DNA from: Pseudonocardia oceani
GTDB taxonomy: Bacteria; Actinomycetota; Actinomycetes; Mycobacteriales; Pseudonocardiaceae
NCBI RefSeq assembly: GCF_019263585.2
Contig: NZ_JADQDF010000001.1
Coordinates: 5,528,501 to 5,592,500, forward strand
Length of the DNA: 64,000 nucleotides
Direction of reading: 5' to 3'
Of this stretch, positions 41,159 through 51,199 are shown in pieces. Numbering within the stretch: the first letter of the stretch is position 1; the number at the start of each line of letters is the position of its first letter. Under the pieces are notes generated by a model that made no database searches, was not told the DNA's origin, and worked only from the letters and a program-made list of their open reading frames with translations. Position numbers and translations under genes: made by a program.

Positions 41159-41947
41159 GCTCGCCACGAGACCCCGGCTCGCGGGGGTCGGGGGATGGTG
41201 TGGCCCGCGCTGCTGCTCGTCGCGCTCGGGCTCGCGGCCTGGCAGATCGGCGTCGACGCCTCGGGCGTGCGGCCGCAGGTGCTGCCCTCGCCGCTGCGGG
41301 TGGTGGAGCAGGGCTGGGCCCACCGCGGGCCGATCTGGGAGAACACGGTGCCGACGCTGCAGGCCACGGCCGTGGGGTTCACGGTGTCGCTCGCGCTGGC
41401 CTGGGCGCTCGCCGTCGCCGTCGACTTCTCCCCGTGGCTGCGCCGCGCGCTGACCCCGCTGCTGGTGGCGTCCCAGACGCTGCCGATCATCGCGATCGCG
41501 CCGCTGCTGATCATCTGGCTGGGGTTCGGGCTGGCTCCCAAGGTCGTCGTCATCGCGCTGGTGACGTTCTTCCCGATGGCGGTGGGGCTGATCGAGGGGT
41601 TCGCGTCGACGCCGCGGCAGGCCACCAGCCTGCTGCGCAGCATGGGCGCCTCGCGCTGGGCGCAGTTCCGCCACGTCCGGCTGCCCGGCGCCATGCCCTC
41701 GTTCTTCACGGCCCTGCGCATCGGCATCACCTACGCCGTGACCGGGGCGATCTTCGCCGAGTACGTCGGCGCGACGGCCGGGCTCGGGATCTTCATGAGC
41801 GTGCAGAAGAACTCGTTCCGCACCGACCTGGTGCTCGCCGCCGTCGTCGTGACGGCGCTGCTGTCGGTGGCGCTGTTCGCGCTGACGTTCCTCGTGCAGC
41901 GGCTGGTGGCCCCGTGGAGCCGCGACGGCGGGAGCCGGGATGTCTGA
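41129..41947 (+). CDS. thiX: Thiamine-precursor ABC transporter permease ThiX
   Basis: A 272-residue BPD_transp_1-type permease with about six transmembrane helices. The EAA coupling loop region is GASRWAQFRHVRLPGAMPSFF, preceded by TLPIIAIAPLLIIWLGFG as in SsuC/TauC/ThiX proteins. It starts at a GTG overlapping the thiY stop; a second GTG 15 nt later is equally possible because of the tandem duplication. Confidence 0.9.
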   Translation: MTTRLVTTRLARHETPARGGRGMVWPALLLVALGLAAWQIGVDASGVRPQVLPSPLRVVEQGWAHRGPIWENTVPTLQATAVGFTVSLALAWALAVAVDFSPWLRRALTPLLVASQTLPIIAIAPLLIIWLGFGLAPKVVVIALVTFFPMAVGLIEGFASTPRQATSLLRSMGASRWAQFRHVRLPGAMPSFFTALRIGITYAVTGAIFAEYVGATAGLGIFMSVQKNSFRTDLVLAAVVVTALLSVALFALTFLVQRLVAPWSRDGGSRDV

Positions 41948-42689
41948 GTCGAAGCTGATCGTCGACCACGTCCACCTGGCGTTCGGCGACCTGCCCGTCC
42001 TCGACGGCGTCGCGTTCGACGTGGCGCCGGGGGAGTTCGTGTCGCTGGTCGGGCCCAGCGGCTGCGGCAAGTCGACGCTGTTCGACGTGATCGCGGGCCT
42101 GCGCCGGCCCGACGCCGGGCGGGTCGTCGTCGACGGGGAGGACGCGACCGGCCGCGTCGACCCCTTCGCCTACATGCCCCAGCAGGATCTGCTGTTCCCG
42201 TGGCGCACGGTGCTCGACAACACCGCGCTCGGGCTGGAGGTCGCCGGCGTGCCGCGTCGCGAGGCCCGGCGGCGGGCGGGGGAGCTGTTCGGCCCGTTCG
42301 GCCTCGCCGGGTTCGAGCGGGCCCGGCCCGCGGAGCTGTCGGGCGGGATGCGCCAGCGCGCCGCGCTGCTGCGGACCGTCGTGCAGGACCGGGCGGTGCT
42401 GCTGCTCGACGAGCCCTTCGGCGCGCTCGACTCGCTCACCCGCGCCGACCTGCAGGCCTGGCTCGACGACGTGCGCGCCGGCTTCGGCTGGACCGTCCTG
42501 CTCGTCACCCACGACATCCGCGAGGCCGTGCGGCTCTCCGACCGGGTCGTGGTGCTCGGGCCGCGGCCCACGCGGGTGCGCCGCGAGGTCACCGTCGACC
42601 TGCCGCGCCCGCGGGCGACGGAGGCGGTGCTGTCGCCCGCTTTCGCGGCGGTCGAGGCGGAGGTGCTGGCGGCGCTGCGCGGGGCCTGA
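41940..42689 (+). CDS. thiZ: Thiamine-precursor ABC transporter ATPase ThiZ
   Basis: A 249-residue ABC ATPase of the SsuB/TauB/ThiZ group: Walker A GPSGCGKST, Q-loop YMPQQDLLFPWRTVLDN, signature LSGGMRQRAAL, Walker B VLLLDEPFGALD, His LVTHDIREA. The start overlaps the thiX end by 8 bp. It powers uptake of the thiamine precursor. Confidence 0.9.
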   Translation: MSESKLIVDHVHLAFGDLPVLDGVAFDVAPGEFVSLVGPSGCGKSTLFDVIAGLRRPDAGRVVVDGEDATGRVDPFAYMPQQDLLFPWRTVLDNTALGLEVAGVPRREARRRAGELFGPFGLAGFERARPAELSGGMRQRAALLRTVVQDRAVLLLDEPFGALDSLTRADLQAWLDDVRAGFGWTVLLVTHDIREAVRLSDRVVVLGPRPTRVRREVTVDLPRPRATEAVLSPAFAAVEAEVLAALRGA

Positions 42690-42727
42690 GCCGGCGTACC
42701 CGGTCGAGGCTCTCCCGGTCGACGGCG

Positions 42728-43498
42728 TCAGGCAGTCAGGCGCAGGCCCTGCGGCGAGCCGAGGTCGGCGAGGTCGGCGCGCAGCGCGCGGGTGTCGGGG
42801 TGGTCGGGGCCGAGCAGGTCGGTGCAGTCGGCCAGCGCCCGCTCCAGCGCCGCGGCGGCCTCCCGCTCGCGCCCGAGCGCGGCGAGGCAGCCGGCCAGGG
42901 CCGCGCGGACGGTGATCGTGTGCAGGTGGCGGGCGCCGTGGGCGAACTCGGTGTCGCGCAGGGCCGACTCCAGGACGGTGACGGCCGCGGCGGGCTGCCC
43001 GGCGGCGGCCTGGGCCAGCGCGAGGCCGGTGCGGGCGGCGATCGTGGCGAGGTCGGCGGGACCGAGGTCGCGGCGGCGGGCGTCGGCCACGCGGGAGGCC
43101 AGGTCGACGGCCTCGGCGTGGCGGCCATCGAGGCGGTAGGCGGTGGCCAGGGCGTCGCGGGCGTCGAGCGTGCGGGCGTCGTCGGGGCCCAGGACGCGCA
43201 CGCGGGCGTCGACGACGGAGAGCAGGAGCTCGACCCCCTCGCCGGGCCGCTCGGCGGCCGCGGTGGCGACGGCGAGGTTGCCCTCCGCGACGAGCGTGTC
43301 GGGGTGGTCGTCGCCGAGCAGGGCCCGGCAGGCGACGACGGTGGACGTCAGCAGGCGTACCGCCTCGTCGGGCTGCCCGTCGGCGAGCCGGGCCGCGGCC
43401 TCCGCGTTGCGCTCCGCGAGCGCCTCGACGCGCTCCGCGCGCGTGCCGTGCCGGGGCGCGTCGGAGCGCCGGTCGTCCTTGCGGTTCCACCACGCCAT
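42728..43498 (-). CDS. Tetratricopeptide-repeat protein
   Basis: A 256-residue soluble protein made of about five helix pairs of the kinesin-light-chain TPR type (LLGDDHPDTLVAEGNLAVATAA, LGPDDARTLDARDALATAY, LLGPDHPDTRALRADLADLG). The basic N-terminus is MAWWNRKDDRR. A probable protein-protein scaffold. Partner unknown. Confidence 0.8.
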   Translation of the reverse strand: MAWWNRKDDRRSDAPRHGTRAERVEALAERNAEAAARLADGQPDEAVRLLTSTVVACRALLGDDHPDTLVAEGNLAVATAAAERPGEGVELLLSVVDARVRVLGPDDARTLDARDALATAYRLDGRHAEAVDLASRVADARRRDLGPADLATIAARTGLALAQAAAGQPAAAVTVLESALRDTEFAHGARHLHTITVRAALAGCLAALGREREAAAALERALADCTDLLGPDHPDTRALRADLADLGSPQGLRLTA

Positions 43499-43624
43499 GT
43501 CGCGAACGGTACGGTTCCTGCGGCCGTTCGTGGCACATCCTGTGATCTGTTCGGTGCAACCGGGACGCTTCTTCACCGGCTGTGAGGGTCGGATCACGAC
43601 GGGGTGATCTCCTACGATGGCGGC

Positions 43625-43924
43625 GTGCGACTGACGCGCAGCGCCCGCAAGCACGGGCTCACCGCCGACGAGGTCCGCCGCGTCCTCGACGCCCCGCTGC
43701 GCTCGGTGCGCCAGCCCTCCCCGCACGGCGAGGTCGTGCTCCACATCGGGGTCACCGACCGGCGCGACCTGGTCGAGGTGGTCGTGGCGCCGGGCGACCC
43801 GCCGGTCGTGCTGCACGCCATGCGCCTGCGCCCCGGCAACTACGGGCACCTGACCGGCGGACCCGCGGCGTTACACCCCACGGCGAACCCGACCGGAAGG
43901 GATGACGTGCGGGAACGCGGCTAA
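43625..43924 (+). CDS. Hypothetical small protein, possibly leaderless
   Basis: A 99-residue protein from the GTG at 43625. A -10-like TACGAT ends about 7 nt before this codon, the arrangement expected for a leaderless actinobacterial message; a GTG at 43604 would lie upstream of that element. Sequence LTRSARKHGLTADEVRRVLDAP, then HIGVTDRRDLVEVVV, vaguely recalls small toxin-like (BrnT/DUF4258) folds. No antitoxin was recognised. Tentative. Confidence 0.55.
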   Translation: MRLTRSARKHGLTADEVRRVLDAPLRSVRQPSPHGEVVLHIGVTDRRDLVEVVVAPGDPPVVLHAMRLRPGNYGHLTGGPAALHPTANPTGRDDVRERG

Positions 43925-43955
43925 CCGATCCGTCCCGCGCAGCGATACCCCGGGC

Positions 43956-44108
43956 ATGACCGTGATCACCTCGTCGACGGCCCCCGGCCGCGTCGTCGCC
44001 CCCGGCCCGCACCTCATGGCCGTCCCCGCCGTCGACCGCGTCGTCGGCGTGCTGTTCGCCCTGACCGTCACCCTGTTCCTCATCGGCCTCGTCGTCCTCG
44101 GGCTCTGA
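43956..44108 (+). CDS. Small single-pass membrane protein
   Basis: A 50-residue peptide. It has one hydrophobic helix near the C-terminus (VVGVLFALTVTLFLIGLVVLGL) after a 26-residue soluble part. No family recognised. Lies between the 43625 gene and DUF2252 on the same strand. Confidence 0.5.
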   Translation: MTVITSSTAPGRVVAPGPHLMAVPAVDRVVGVLFALTVTLFLIGLVVLGL

Positions 44109-44146
44109 GCACTTCGGGCGGCGCCCGCCCCGCGTAGCCTGCGCGG

Positions 44147-45559
44147 GTGACGAGCGCTCCCGGCCACACCGTCCTCGCCGACGCCGACGGCACCGCGTAC
44201 GCCTCGCTGCGGGCCCGTCCCGTCGAGCGGTCCGAGCGCCACGCGATGGGCCGGGCCCTGCGCAAGCGGGTGCCGCGCTCGTCGCTCGCCGACTGGGCGG
44301 CGCTGCCCGGCCGCCCCGATCCCGTCGCGCAGATCGCGGAGTCCCACGTCGGGCGCGTCGAGTCGCTCGTGCCGATCCGCGTCGGCCGGATGACCGCCTC
44401 CCCGTACGGCTTCCTGCGCGGCACCGCCGTCGTCATGGCGACGGACGTGGCCTCGCTGCCGCGCACCGGCATCACCCCCGTCGTCTGCGGGGACGCCCAC
44501 CTGGGCAACTTCGGCTTCTACGCCTCGCCCGAGCGCGACCTCGTCATCGACCTCAACGACTTCGACGAGGCCCACCCCGGCGCGTGGGAGTGGGACCTGC
44601 GCCGGCTCGTCGCGAGCACGTGGGTGGCCGGGCGGCACGGGAAGGCGTCGGAGGAGCAGTGCGACGAGGCCGTCCGCACCTGCGTGTCGGCCTACCGCGA
44701 CGAGGTGCGGTACCTGTCGGAGAAGCCGCTGCTCTCGCGCTCCTACGAGCGCCTCGACGTCGACCGGCTCGCCGAGGAGAGCCCGCGCGCGCTGCGGACC
44801 GAGGTGGTCCGGGCCGCGCGGCGGGCGCGGCGGCGCACCGGTGACCGCGCGCTGCCCCGGTTCACCGAGGAGTTCAACGGGACGCGGCGCCTGGTCGAGG
44901 AGCCGCCGCTGATCACGCGGCTGCCCGGCAGCGAGGCCGACCTCGTCGCGGAGGCGCTGGACGACTACCTGCAGACCCTCGCCCCGCACTGGCGGCGCGT
45001 GCTGGGCGGCTACACGCTGCTCGACGTCGGGCACAAGGTGGTCGGCGTCGGGAGCGTAGGGCTGCGCGCCTACGTGGCGCTGCTGGAGGGCTCTGCGCCC
45101 GACGACGTCGTGTTCCTGCAGCTCAAGCAGGCGCGGCGCTCGGTCCTGGCCCGGCACGTGCACGGCGACTCCGCACTGCACGCCCACCAGGGCCAGCGCG
45201 TCGTGGAGTACCAGCAGGCGCTGCAGACCGTGAGCGACCCGCTGCTGGGCTGGGCCGGCGTCGGCGACCTCCAGTTCTACGTGCGCCAGTTCCGCGACAT
45301 GAAGGGCTCGATCGACCTCGAGGGCATCCGGCCGGCCGCGCTCGTCGACTACGCCGGGGTGGTCGGGCACCTGCTCGCCAAGGGCCACGCGCGCACCAGC
45401 GGGGCGTCGATGATCGCGGGCTACGTCGGACGCGGCGACAACCTCGACCGCGCGCTGAGCACGTTCGCCCGCCGCTACGCCGACCAGACCGAGGCCGACC
45501 ACGCCGCGCTCGTCGCCGCCGTCCGGCGCGGGCAGGTGGCCTGCGAGCCGGGGTACTGA
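44147..45559 (+). CDS. DUF2252 family protein (kinase-like fold)
   Basis: A 470-residue DUF2252 protein. VCGDAHLGNFGFY and VIDLNDFDEAHPGAWEWDL mirror the catalytic and metal loops of aminoglycoside-phosphotransferase-like kinases. Further family motifs are VGVGSVGLRAYVALLEG, VFLQLKQARRSVL and RQFRDMKGS. The substrate is unknown. The start GTG at 44147 fits family length. The following gene begins 1 bp after the stop. Confidence 0.85.
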   Translation: MTSAPGHTVLADADGTAYASLRARPVERSERHAMGRALRKRVPRSSLADWAALPGRPDPVAQIAESHVGRVESLVPIRVGRMTASPYGFLRGTAVVMATDVASLPRTGITPVVCGDAHLGNFGFYASPERDLVIDLNDFDEAHPGAWEWDLRRLVASTWVAGRHGKASEEQCDEAVRTCVSAYRDEVRYLSEKPLLSRSYERLDVDRLAEESPRALRTEVVRAARRARRRTGDRALPRFTEEFNGTRRLVEEPPLITRLPGSEADLVAEALDDYLQTLAPHWRRVLGGYTLLDVGHKVVGVGSVGLRAYVALLEGSAPDDVVFLQLKQARRSVLARHVHGDSALHAHQGQRVVEYQQALQTVSDPLLGWAGVGDLQFYVRQFRDMKGSIDLEGIRPAALVDYAGVVGHLLAKGHARTSGASMIAGYVGRGDNLDRALSTFARRYADQTEADHAALVAAVRRGQVACEPGY

Positions 45560-45560
45560 C

Positions 45561-46448
45561 GTGCGGATCGCGTCGCTGCTGCCCGCCGCCACCGAGATCG
45601 CCGCGGCCGTGGGCCTCGTCGACGACCTGGTGGCGGTCACGTTCGAGTGCGACCACCCGGCCGGGATCCGCGACCGCGTGCCCGTCGTCGTCGACACCCC
45701 GCTGGCCGCCGGGCTCACCCCCGGCGAGATCGACGCGGCGGTGCGCGAGCGGATGGCGGCGGGGCTGCCGATGTACGAGGTCGACGCGGCCGCGCTGGGC
45801 CGGCTCGCGCCCGACCTGATCCTCACCCAGGACCTGTGCCGGGTCTGCGCGCTGCCCGCGGGCTCGGTCGCCGACGCGCTGGCCCTGCTCGGCTCCGACG
45901 CCGAGGTCCTGTCGATCGACCCGCACTCCGTCGACGACGTGCTGGCCTCGATCAGCGAGGTCGGGCACCGCGGTGGCGCGTCCGCACGGGCGGACGCGCT
46001 GGTGGGGGAGCTGCGGGAGCGGCTGGCGGCCGTCGCGGACGCGGTGGCGGGGCGGGCGCGCCCCCGCGTGCTGGTGCTGGAGTGGACCGACCCCCCGTTC
46101 CTGGCCGGGCATTGGGTGCCCGAACTCGTGCGCCGGGCCGGGGGCGAGCCGGTCGGCGGTGCCGACGCCGGGCGCAGCACCACCGCGACCTGGGAGTCGC
46201 TCGCCGCGCACGCCCCCGACCTCGTGGTGGTCGCGCCGTGCGGCTACGGCCTCGAGGACGCCGTCGCGCAGGCCGGGCAGGTCCGCGACCTGCTCCCCGC
46301 GGTGCCGGTGGTGGCGATCGACTCCGCCGCCTACGTCGTCCGCGCCGGCCCCCGGCTCGTCGACGGGATCGAGGCGCTGGCCTGGGCGCTGCACCCCGAC
46401 GCGGTTCCGGAGCCGCCGGTGGGGCGGGTGGTGGGGGTGCGGGGCTGA
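45561..46448 (+). CDS. Cytosolic BtuF-like periplasmic-binding-fold protein
   Basis: A 295-residue protein of the cobalamin/iron-siderophore binding fold (TroA/BtuF superfamily): RIASLLPAATEIAAAVGL, VTFECDHPAGI, LILTQDLCRVCALP, VLVLEWTDPPFLAGHWVPEL, VVVAPCGYGL. It has no signal peptide or lipobox and no ABC genes beside it, as in a widespread cytosolic subgroup of uncertain role. It follows DUF2252 directly. Confidence 0.78.
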   Translation: MRIASLLPAATEIAAAVGLVDDLVAVTFECDHPAGIRDRVPVVVDTPLAAGLTPGEIDAAVRERMAAGLPMYEVDAAALGRLAPDLILTQDLCRVCALPAGSVADALALLGSDAEVLSIDPHSVDDVLASISEVGHRGGASARADALVGELRERLAAVADAVAGRARPRVLVLEWTDPPFLAGHWVPELVRRAGGEPVGGADAGRSTTATWESLAAHAPDLVVVAPCGYGLEDAVAQAGQVRDLLPAVPVVAIDSAAYVVRAGPRLVDGIEALAWALHPDAVPEPPVGRVVGVRG

Positions 46449-46527
46449 TCGGCCCGCGCCCGTGCCGGCGCCGTTGCGGCGGCGACGCGGCCGGCTTCGC
46501 GGGCGGCGGGTGCCCGCCGTCACCCCC

Positions 46528-46566
46528 GCGTCAAGATCGCGTCAACTCCGGGCTCCGGCCCGTCAA
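46528..46566 (+). promoter_or_regulatory. Candidate KdpE operator: GTCAA direct repeats
   Basis: GCGTCAA at 46528-46534 and 46539-46545 are exactly 11 bp apart; a further GTCAA lies at 46562-46566, about two turns on. Head-to-tail half-sites at 11 bp spacing are characteristic of OmpR/KdpE-family regulators, and the position is about 90 bp before the first kdp ORF. Confidence 0.45.
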
Positions 46567-46656
46567 GCACCCGTAGCGGCGGCCCCGCGGTTCCCCGGGC
46601 CGGCGCAGGCTCGGCCCGTCCACCGGAACGGCCGGTGGGGTGGAGGGGTGGGAGCG

Positions 46657-46740
46657 ATGGCGGACGTCGCGTACGTGCTGCTGGTCGTCGGCGGGTTCCT
46701 GGTGCTCGCGACGGCCCTGCGCGGGCTGGAGCGGCTGTGA
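46657..46740 (+). CDS. 27-residue membrane peptide upstream of kdpF
   Basis: MADVAYVLLVVGGFLVLATALRGLERL is encoded behind a GGAG ribosome-binding site and is a single transmembrane helix with a basic end. Its TGA overlaps the kdpF start, so it is translationally coupled to the Kdp operon. Resembles a KdpF-like stabilising peptide. Too short for routine gene calling. Confidence 0.6.
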   Translation: MADVAYVLLVVGGFLVLATALRGLERL

Positions 46741-46826
46741 GTGCCACGAACGCCGTCGGGGCCGTGCTGGCGCTGGCGCTGCTCGCGTACCTGTTCGTGG
46801 CGATGGTCCGCCCGGAGCGGTTCTGA
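46737..46826 (+). CDS. kdpF: Potassium-transporting ATPase subunit KdpF
   Basis: A 29-residue peptide starting at GTG and ending VAMVRPERF, the hallmark C-terminus of KdpF. A single transmembrane helix that stabilises the KdpABC complex. It overlaps the preceding peptide and the kdpA start (TGATG). Confidence 0.85.
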   Translation: MSATNAVGAVLALALLAYLFVAMVRPERF

Positions 46827-48508
46827 TGACGACGACGGTGGCCGGGCTCCTGCAGGTCGGTGCGCTGCTGGTGCTGCTCGCGGTCGTGCACGTCCCGTTC
46901 GGCGACTACATGGCCCGGGTCTACGGCAGCGGGGTCCACGGCAGCGGGCGGCACTGGCGGGTGGAGCGGGCGTTCTACCGCGTGGTCCGGGTCGACCCGG
47001 ACTCCGAGCAGCGCTGGCCGGTCTACGCCGCCGCGCTGCTCGCCTTCTCGTTCGTCTCGGTCCTGTTCCTCTACCTGCTGCAGCGCCTGCAGGGTCTGCT
47101 CCCGCTGAGCCTGGGGCGCGGCGCGGTGGAGCCGGGGATCGCGTTCAACACCGCGGTGTCGTTCGTGACCAACACGAACTGGCAGTCCTACGTGCCCGAG
47201 ACCGCCATGGGCCACCTCGTGCAGATGGCCGGGCTGACGGTGCAGAACGTCGTGTCGGCGGCGGTCGGGATGGCCGTGGCGGTCGCGCTGGTGCGCGGGT
47301 TCGCCCGCAGCGGCGGTGACGGGCGCATCGGCAACCTGTGGGTCGACCTGACCCGCGGCGTGGTGCGGATCCTGATGCCGGTGTCGGTGGTCGCGGCGCT
47401 GGTGCTGCTCGCGATGGGCGTGACGATGTCGCTGCGCGCGGGCGTCGACGTCACCGGTGTCGACGGCGCGACGAGCACCATCGCGCTGGCTCCCGCGGCG
47501 AGCCAGGAGGCCGTGAAGCTGCTGGGCACCAACGGCGGCGGTGTCTTCAACGCCAACTCCGCGCACCCCTTCGAGAACCCCGACGGCCTGACGAACCTCG
47601 TCGAGGTCCTCCTGCTGCTCGTGATCCCGGTGTGCCTGACGCGCACGTTCGGGACGATGGTCGGCGACGTCCGCCAGGGCCGGCTGCTCGTCACCGTGAT
47701 GGCCGGGCTGTGGGGGCTGCTGCTCGCGGTGGCCTGGGTGGCCGAGAGGTTCCCCAACGGGCCGGCGCACCTGCTGGCCGGCGGGGCGATGGAGGGCAAG
47801 GAGACCCGCTTCGGCATCCCGGGGTCGGTGCTGTTCGCGATCTCCACCACCGGCACGTCGACGGGCGCGGTCAACAGCCTGCACGACGGGTTCACCGGCC
47901 TCGGCGGCGGGATGACGCTGCTCAACATCCTGTTCGGGGAGGTCGCGCCGGGAGGGGTCGGCGCCGGGCTCTACGGAATCCTCGTGCTCGCCGTGATCGC
48001 GGTGTTCCTGGCCGGGCTGATGGTCGGGCGCACGCCGGAGTACCTGGGCAAGAAGCTCGGGCGCGTGCAGATCACGGCCGCGGCCGTCGCGATCCTGGCG
48101 ATGCCGACGGTGGTGCTGCTCGGCACCGGCGCGGCGCTCGCCCAGCCCGCGGAGATCGACGCGGTGCTGGCCAACTCGGGCCCGCACGGGCTGTCGGAGG
48201 TGCTCTACGCCTACGCCAGCGCGGGCAACAACAACGGCAGCGCGTTCGCCGGGCTGACCGCCACCAGCGGCTGGTTCCAGGCCTCGCTCGGGATCGCCAT
48301 GCTCGTCGGCCGGTTCGTGCCGATCCTCGCGGCGCTCGCCCTGGCCGGGTCGCTGGCCACACAGCGCCGCTCCGAGCCGGGTGCAGGCAGCCTGCCCACC
48401 TCCGGCCCCCTGTTCGGCGTCCTCCTGGGCGGCACCGTCGTCCTCGTCGCCGCCCTCACCTTCTTCCCGGCCCTCGCGCTGGGACCGTTCGCGGAGGCAC
48501 TGCTGTGA
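46826..48508 (+). CDS. kdpA: Potassium-transporting ATPase potassium-binding subunit KdpA
   Basis: A 560-residue protein, normal length. Ten transmembrane helices with four selectivity-filter-like loops, for example [46 protein letters not shown] and [13 protein letters not shown]. It forms the potassium channel-like part of the high-affinity Kdp pump. Confidence 0.96.
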   Translation: MTTTVAGLLQVGALLVLLAVVHVPFGDYMARVYGSGVHGSGRHWRVERAFYRVVRVDPDSEQRWPVYAAALLAFSFVSVLFLYLLQRLQGLLPLSLGRGAVEPGIAFNTAVSFVTNTNWQSYVPETAMGHLVQMAGLTVQNVVSAAVGMAVAVALVRGFARSGGDGRIGNLWVDLTRGVVRILMPVSVVAALVLLAMGVTMSLRAGVDVTGVDGATSTIALAPAASQEAVKLLGTNGGGVFNANSAHPFENPDGLTNLVEVLLLLVIPVCLTRTFGTMVGDVRQGRLLVTVMAGLWGLLLAVAWVAERFPNGPAHLLAGGAMEGKETRFGIPGSVLFAISTTGTSTGAVNSLHDGFTGLGGGMTLLNILFGEVAPGGVGAGLYGILVLAVIAVFLAGLMVGRTPEYLGKKLGRVQITAAAVAILAMPTVVLLGTGAALAQPAEIDAVLANSGPHGLSEVLYAYASAGNNNGSAFAGLTATSGWFQASLGIAMLVGRFVPILAALALAGSLATQRRSEPGAGSLPTSGPLFGVLLGGTVVLVAALTFFPALALGPFAEALL

Positions 48509-50565
48509 CCGCTGGACTCGTGACACCCGGACCCCCCGTGCAGGACCGGCGGGAGCAGGCGCCGGTCGCGGCGGGTGCGTTCTCCCCGTCGCAGCTCGCG
48601 GCCGCCCTGCCCGGGGCGCTGCGCAGGCTCGACCCGCGCGCGCAGCTGCGCAACCCCGTCATGTTCGTCGTCTGGGTCGGGTCGGTGCTGGTCACCGTCC
48701 TGACGGTGCTCGACCCGAGCGTCTTCTCCGTCCTCATCGCGGTGTGGCTGTGGTTCACCGTGCTGTTCGCGAACCTGGCCGAGGCCGTGGCGGAGGGCCG
48801 TGGCAAGGCGCAGGCCGAGGCGCTGCGGCGCACGAAGACCGGGTCGGTCGCGCGGCGGCTGCGGGCCGACGGCACCGAGGAGCGGGTGCCCGGCACACAG
48901 CTCACGATCGGCGACCGGGTCGTCGTCGAGGCGGGGGAGCTCGTGCCCGGTGACGGCGATGTCGTCGAGGGCATCGCCACCGTCGACGAGTCGGCGATCA
49001 CCGGGGAGTCCGCGCCGGTCGTGCGCGAGTCCGGGGGCGACCGCTCGTCGGTCACCGCCGGCACGACCGTGCTCTCGGACCGGATCGTCGTGGAGGTCAC
49101 GACGCGGCCGGGGGAGTCGTTCGTCGACCGGATGATCGCGCTGGTCGAGGGCGCGCAGCGGCAGAGGACGCCCAACGAGATCGCGCTGACGATCCTGCTG
49201 TCCGCGTTGACGATCGTGTTCCTGCTGGCCGTCGTCGCGCTGCAGCCGATGTCGGCGTACTCGGGGCGGGAGCAGTCGCTCGTCGTGCTGACCGCGCTGC
49301 TGGTGTGCCTGATCCCGACGACGATCGGCGCGCTGCTCTCCGCCATCGGGATCGCCGGGATGGACCGGCTCGTGCAGCGCAACGTGCTGGCGACGTCCGG
49401 GCGGGCTGTGGAGGCCGCGGGCGACGTCGACACGCTGCTGCTCGACAAGACCGGCACGATCACCTTCGGCAGCCGCCGGGCGACCGAGCTCGTGCCCGTC
49501 GACGGGACGCCGCCCGCGGAGCTCGCCGCCGCGGCCCGGCTCTCCAGCCTGGCCGACACGACACCCGAGGGCCGCTCGATCGTCGCGCTGTGCGCGGCCG
49601 AGCACGGTCTGCCCGCCGAGGCGACGGCGCAGGAGGCCGTGCTGCGGTTCGTCCCGTTCACCGCGCAGACCCGGATGTCGGGCGTCGACGCCGGTGGCCG
49701 GGAGATCCGCAAGGGCGCGGCGTCGGCGGTGCTGGCGCGGGTCGACGCTCCGTCGGCGCAGGCGCGGGAGGTCGTCGACCGGATCGCAGGCGAGGGCGCG
49801 ACGCCGCTGGTCGTCACGGACGGCGGCCGGGTGCTGGGCGTCGTGCGGCTCTCCGACGTCGTCAAGCCCGGCATGCGCGCGCGGTTCGAGGCGATGCGCG
49901 CGATGGGCATCCGCACGGTGATGGTCACCGGCGACAACGCGCTCACCGCGGCGGCCATCGCGCGGGAGGCGGGCGTCGACGACGTGCTGTCCGAGGCCAC
50001 GCCCGAGGACAAGATGGCGCTGATCCGGAAGGAGCAGGAGGGCGGGCGGCTGGTCGCGATGACCGGCGACGGCACGAACGACGCGCCCGCGCTCGCGCAG
50101 GCCGACGTCGGCGTCGCCATGAACACGGGAACGGCCGCGGCCAAGGAGGCCGGCAACATGGTCGACCTCGACTCGGACCCGACGAAGCTCATCGAGATCG
50201 TCGAGATCGGCAAGCAGCTGCTCATCACCCGCGGCGCGCTCACGACGTTCTCGGTGGCCAACGACCTCGCCAAGTACTTCGCGATCCTGCCGGCCATGTT
50301 CGCGGCGCTGTACCCGCAGCTCGACCGGCTCGACGTCATGGCGCTGGCCACACCGCAGTCGGCGATCCTGTCGGCGGTGATCTTCAACGCGCTGGTCATC
50401 GTCGCGCTGATCCCGCTGGCGCTGACCGGCGTGCGCTACCGCCCCACCGGTGCGGTGGACCTGTTGCGCCGCAACCTGTTGATCTACGGGCTGGGCGGCG
50501 TCGTCACGCCGTTCGCCGGGATCTTCCTCATCGACCTGCTCGTCCGCCTCGTCCCGGGGATCTGA
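48505..50565 (+). CDS. kdpB: Potassium-transporting ATPase ATP-binding subunit KdpB
   Basis: A 686-residue P-type ATPase. Phosphorylation motif DKTGT (Asp314), TGES in the actuator domain (AITGESAPV), hinge [17 protein letters not shown] and [20 protein letters not shown]. It starts at a GTG overlapping the kdpA stop (GTGA). Provides energy for potassium uptake by KdpA. Confidence 0.96.
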   Translation: MTAGLVTPGPPVQDRREQAPVAAGAFSPSQLAAALPGALRRLDPRAQLRNPVMFVVWVGSVLVTVLTVLDPSVFSVLIAVWLWFTVLFANLAEAVAEGRGKAQAEALRRTKTGSVARRLRADGTEERVPGTQLTIGDRVVVEAGELVPGDGDVVEGIATVDESAITGESAPVVRESGGDRSSVTAGTTVLSDRIVVEVTTRPGESFVDRMIALVEGAQRQRTPNEIALTILLSALTIVFLLAVVALQPMSAYSGREQSLVVLTALLVCLIPTTIGALLSAIGIAGMDRLVQRNVLATSGRAVEAAGDVDTLLLDKTGTITFGSRRATELVPVDGTPPAELAAAARLSSLADTTPEGRSIVALCAAEHGLPAEATAQEAVLRFVPFTAQTRMSGVDAGGREIRKGAASAVLARVDAPSAQAREVVDRIAGEGATPLVVTDGGRVLGVVRLSDVVKPGMRARFEAMRAMGIRTVMVTGDNALTAAAIAREAGVDDVLSEATPEDKMALIRKEQEGGRLVAMTGDGTNDAPALAQADVGVAMNTGTAAAKEAGNMVDLDSDPTKLIEIVEIGKQLLITRGALTTFSVANDLAKYFAILPAMFAALYPQLDRLDVMALATPQSAILSAVIFNALVIVALIPLALTGVRYRPTGAVDLLRRNLLIYGLGGVVTPFAGIFLIDLLVRLVPGI

Positions 50566-51191
50566 TGCTCACCACCATCGCCCGCCAGTCCGCGGCCGCC
50601 GTCCGCGTGCTGCTCGTCCTGACCCTGCTGCTCGGGCTCGTCTACCCGCTGGGGATCTGGCTGGTCTCGCGCCTGCCGGGGCTGTCGGGGCCCGCGGAGG
50701 GCTCGATCCTGCGCTCCGCGGACGGCACGGCCGTCGGGTCGTCGCTGATCGGGATCGACCCGGTCGCCGCCGACCCGGCCGCCGACCCCTTCTTCCACAC
50801 CCGGCCCTCGGCCACGGCGCAGGACGGCCTGGGCCTGGACCCGGGCGACCCGTCGACGTCGGCGGGCGCCAACCTCGGCGGCTTCGACGACGGGCTGGTG
50901 GCAACGGTCGCGGCGCGGCGGGAGGCGGTCGCGGCGCGCGAGGGCGTCGACGTCGCCGCGGTGCCGGTGGACGCGGTGTCCAGCTCGGCCTCGGGGATCG
51001 ACCCGGGCATCAGCCCCGCCTACGCCGCCCTGCAGGTGGCGCGGGTGGCGCGGGTGACGGGGCTGTCCGAGGACGAGGTGCGCGCCCTGGTCGCCGAACA
51101 CACGCACGGCCGGGCGCTGGGGTTCCTCGGGGAGCCCGCGGTGAATGTGACGGAGCTGAACCTGGCGGTGGCGGGGGCGCGGCGGGGCTGA
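50565..51191 (+). CDS. kdpC: Potassium-transporting ATPase subunit KdpC
   Basis: A 208-residue protein. One N-terminal transmembrane helix (AVRVLLVLTLLLGLVYPLGIW) followed by the soluble domain with GSSLIGIDP, FFHTRPSA, GANLGG, VDAVSSSASGIDPGISPAYA and FLGEPAVNVTELNLAV, all typical of KdpC. ATG overlaps the kdpB stop. Confidence 0.95.
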   Translation: MLTTIARQSAAAVRVLLVLTLLLGLVYPLGIWLVSRLPGLSGPAEGSILRSADGTAVGSSLIGIDPVAADPAADPFFHTRPSATAQDGLGLDPGDPSTSAGANLGGFDDGLVATVAARREAVAAREGVDVAAVPVDAVSSSASGIDPGISPAYAALQVARVARVTGLSEDEVRALVAEHTHGRALGFLGEPAVNVTELNLAVAGARRG

Positions 51192-51199
51192 CCGGGAGG

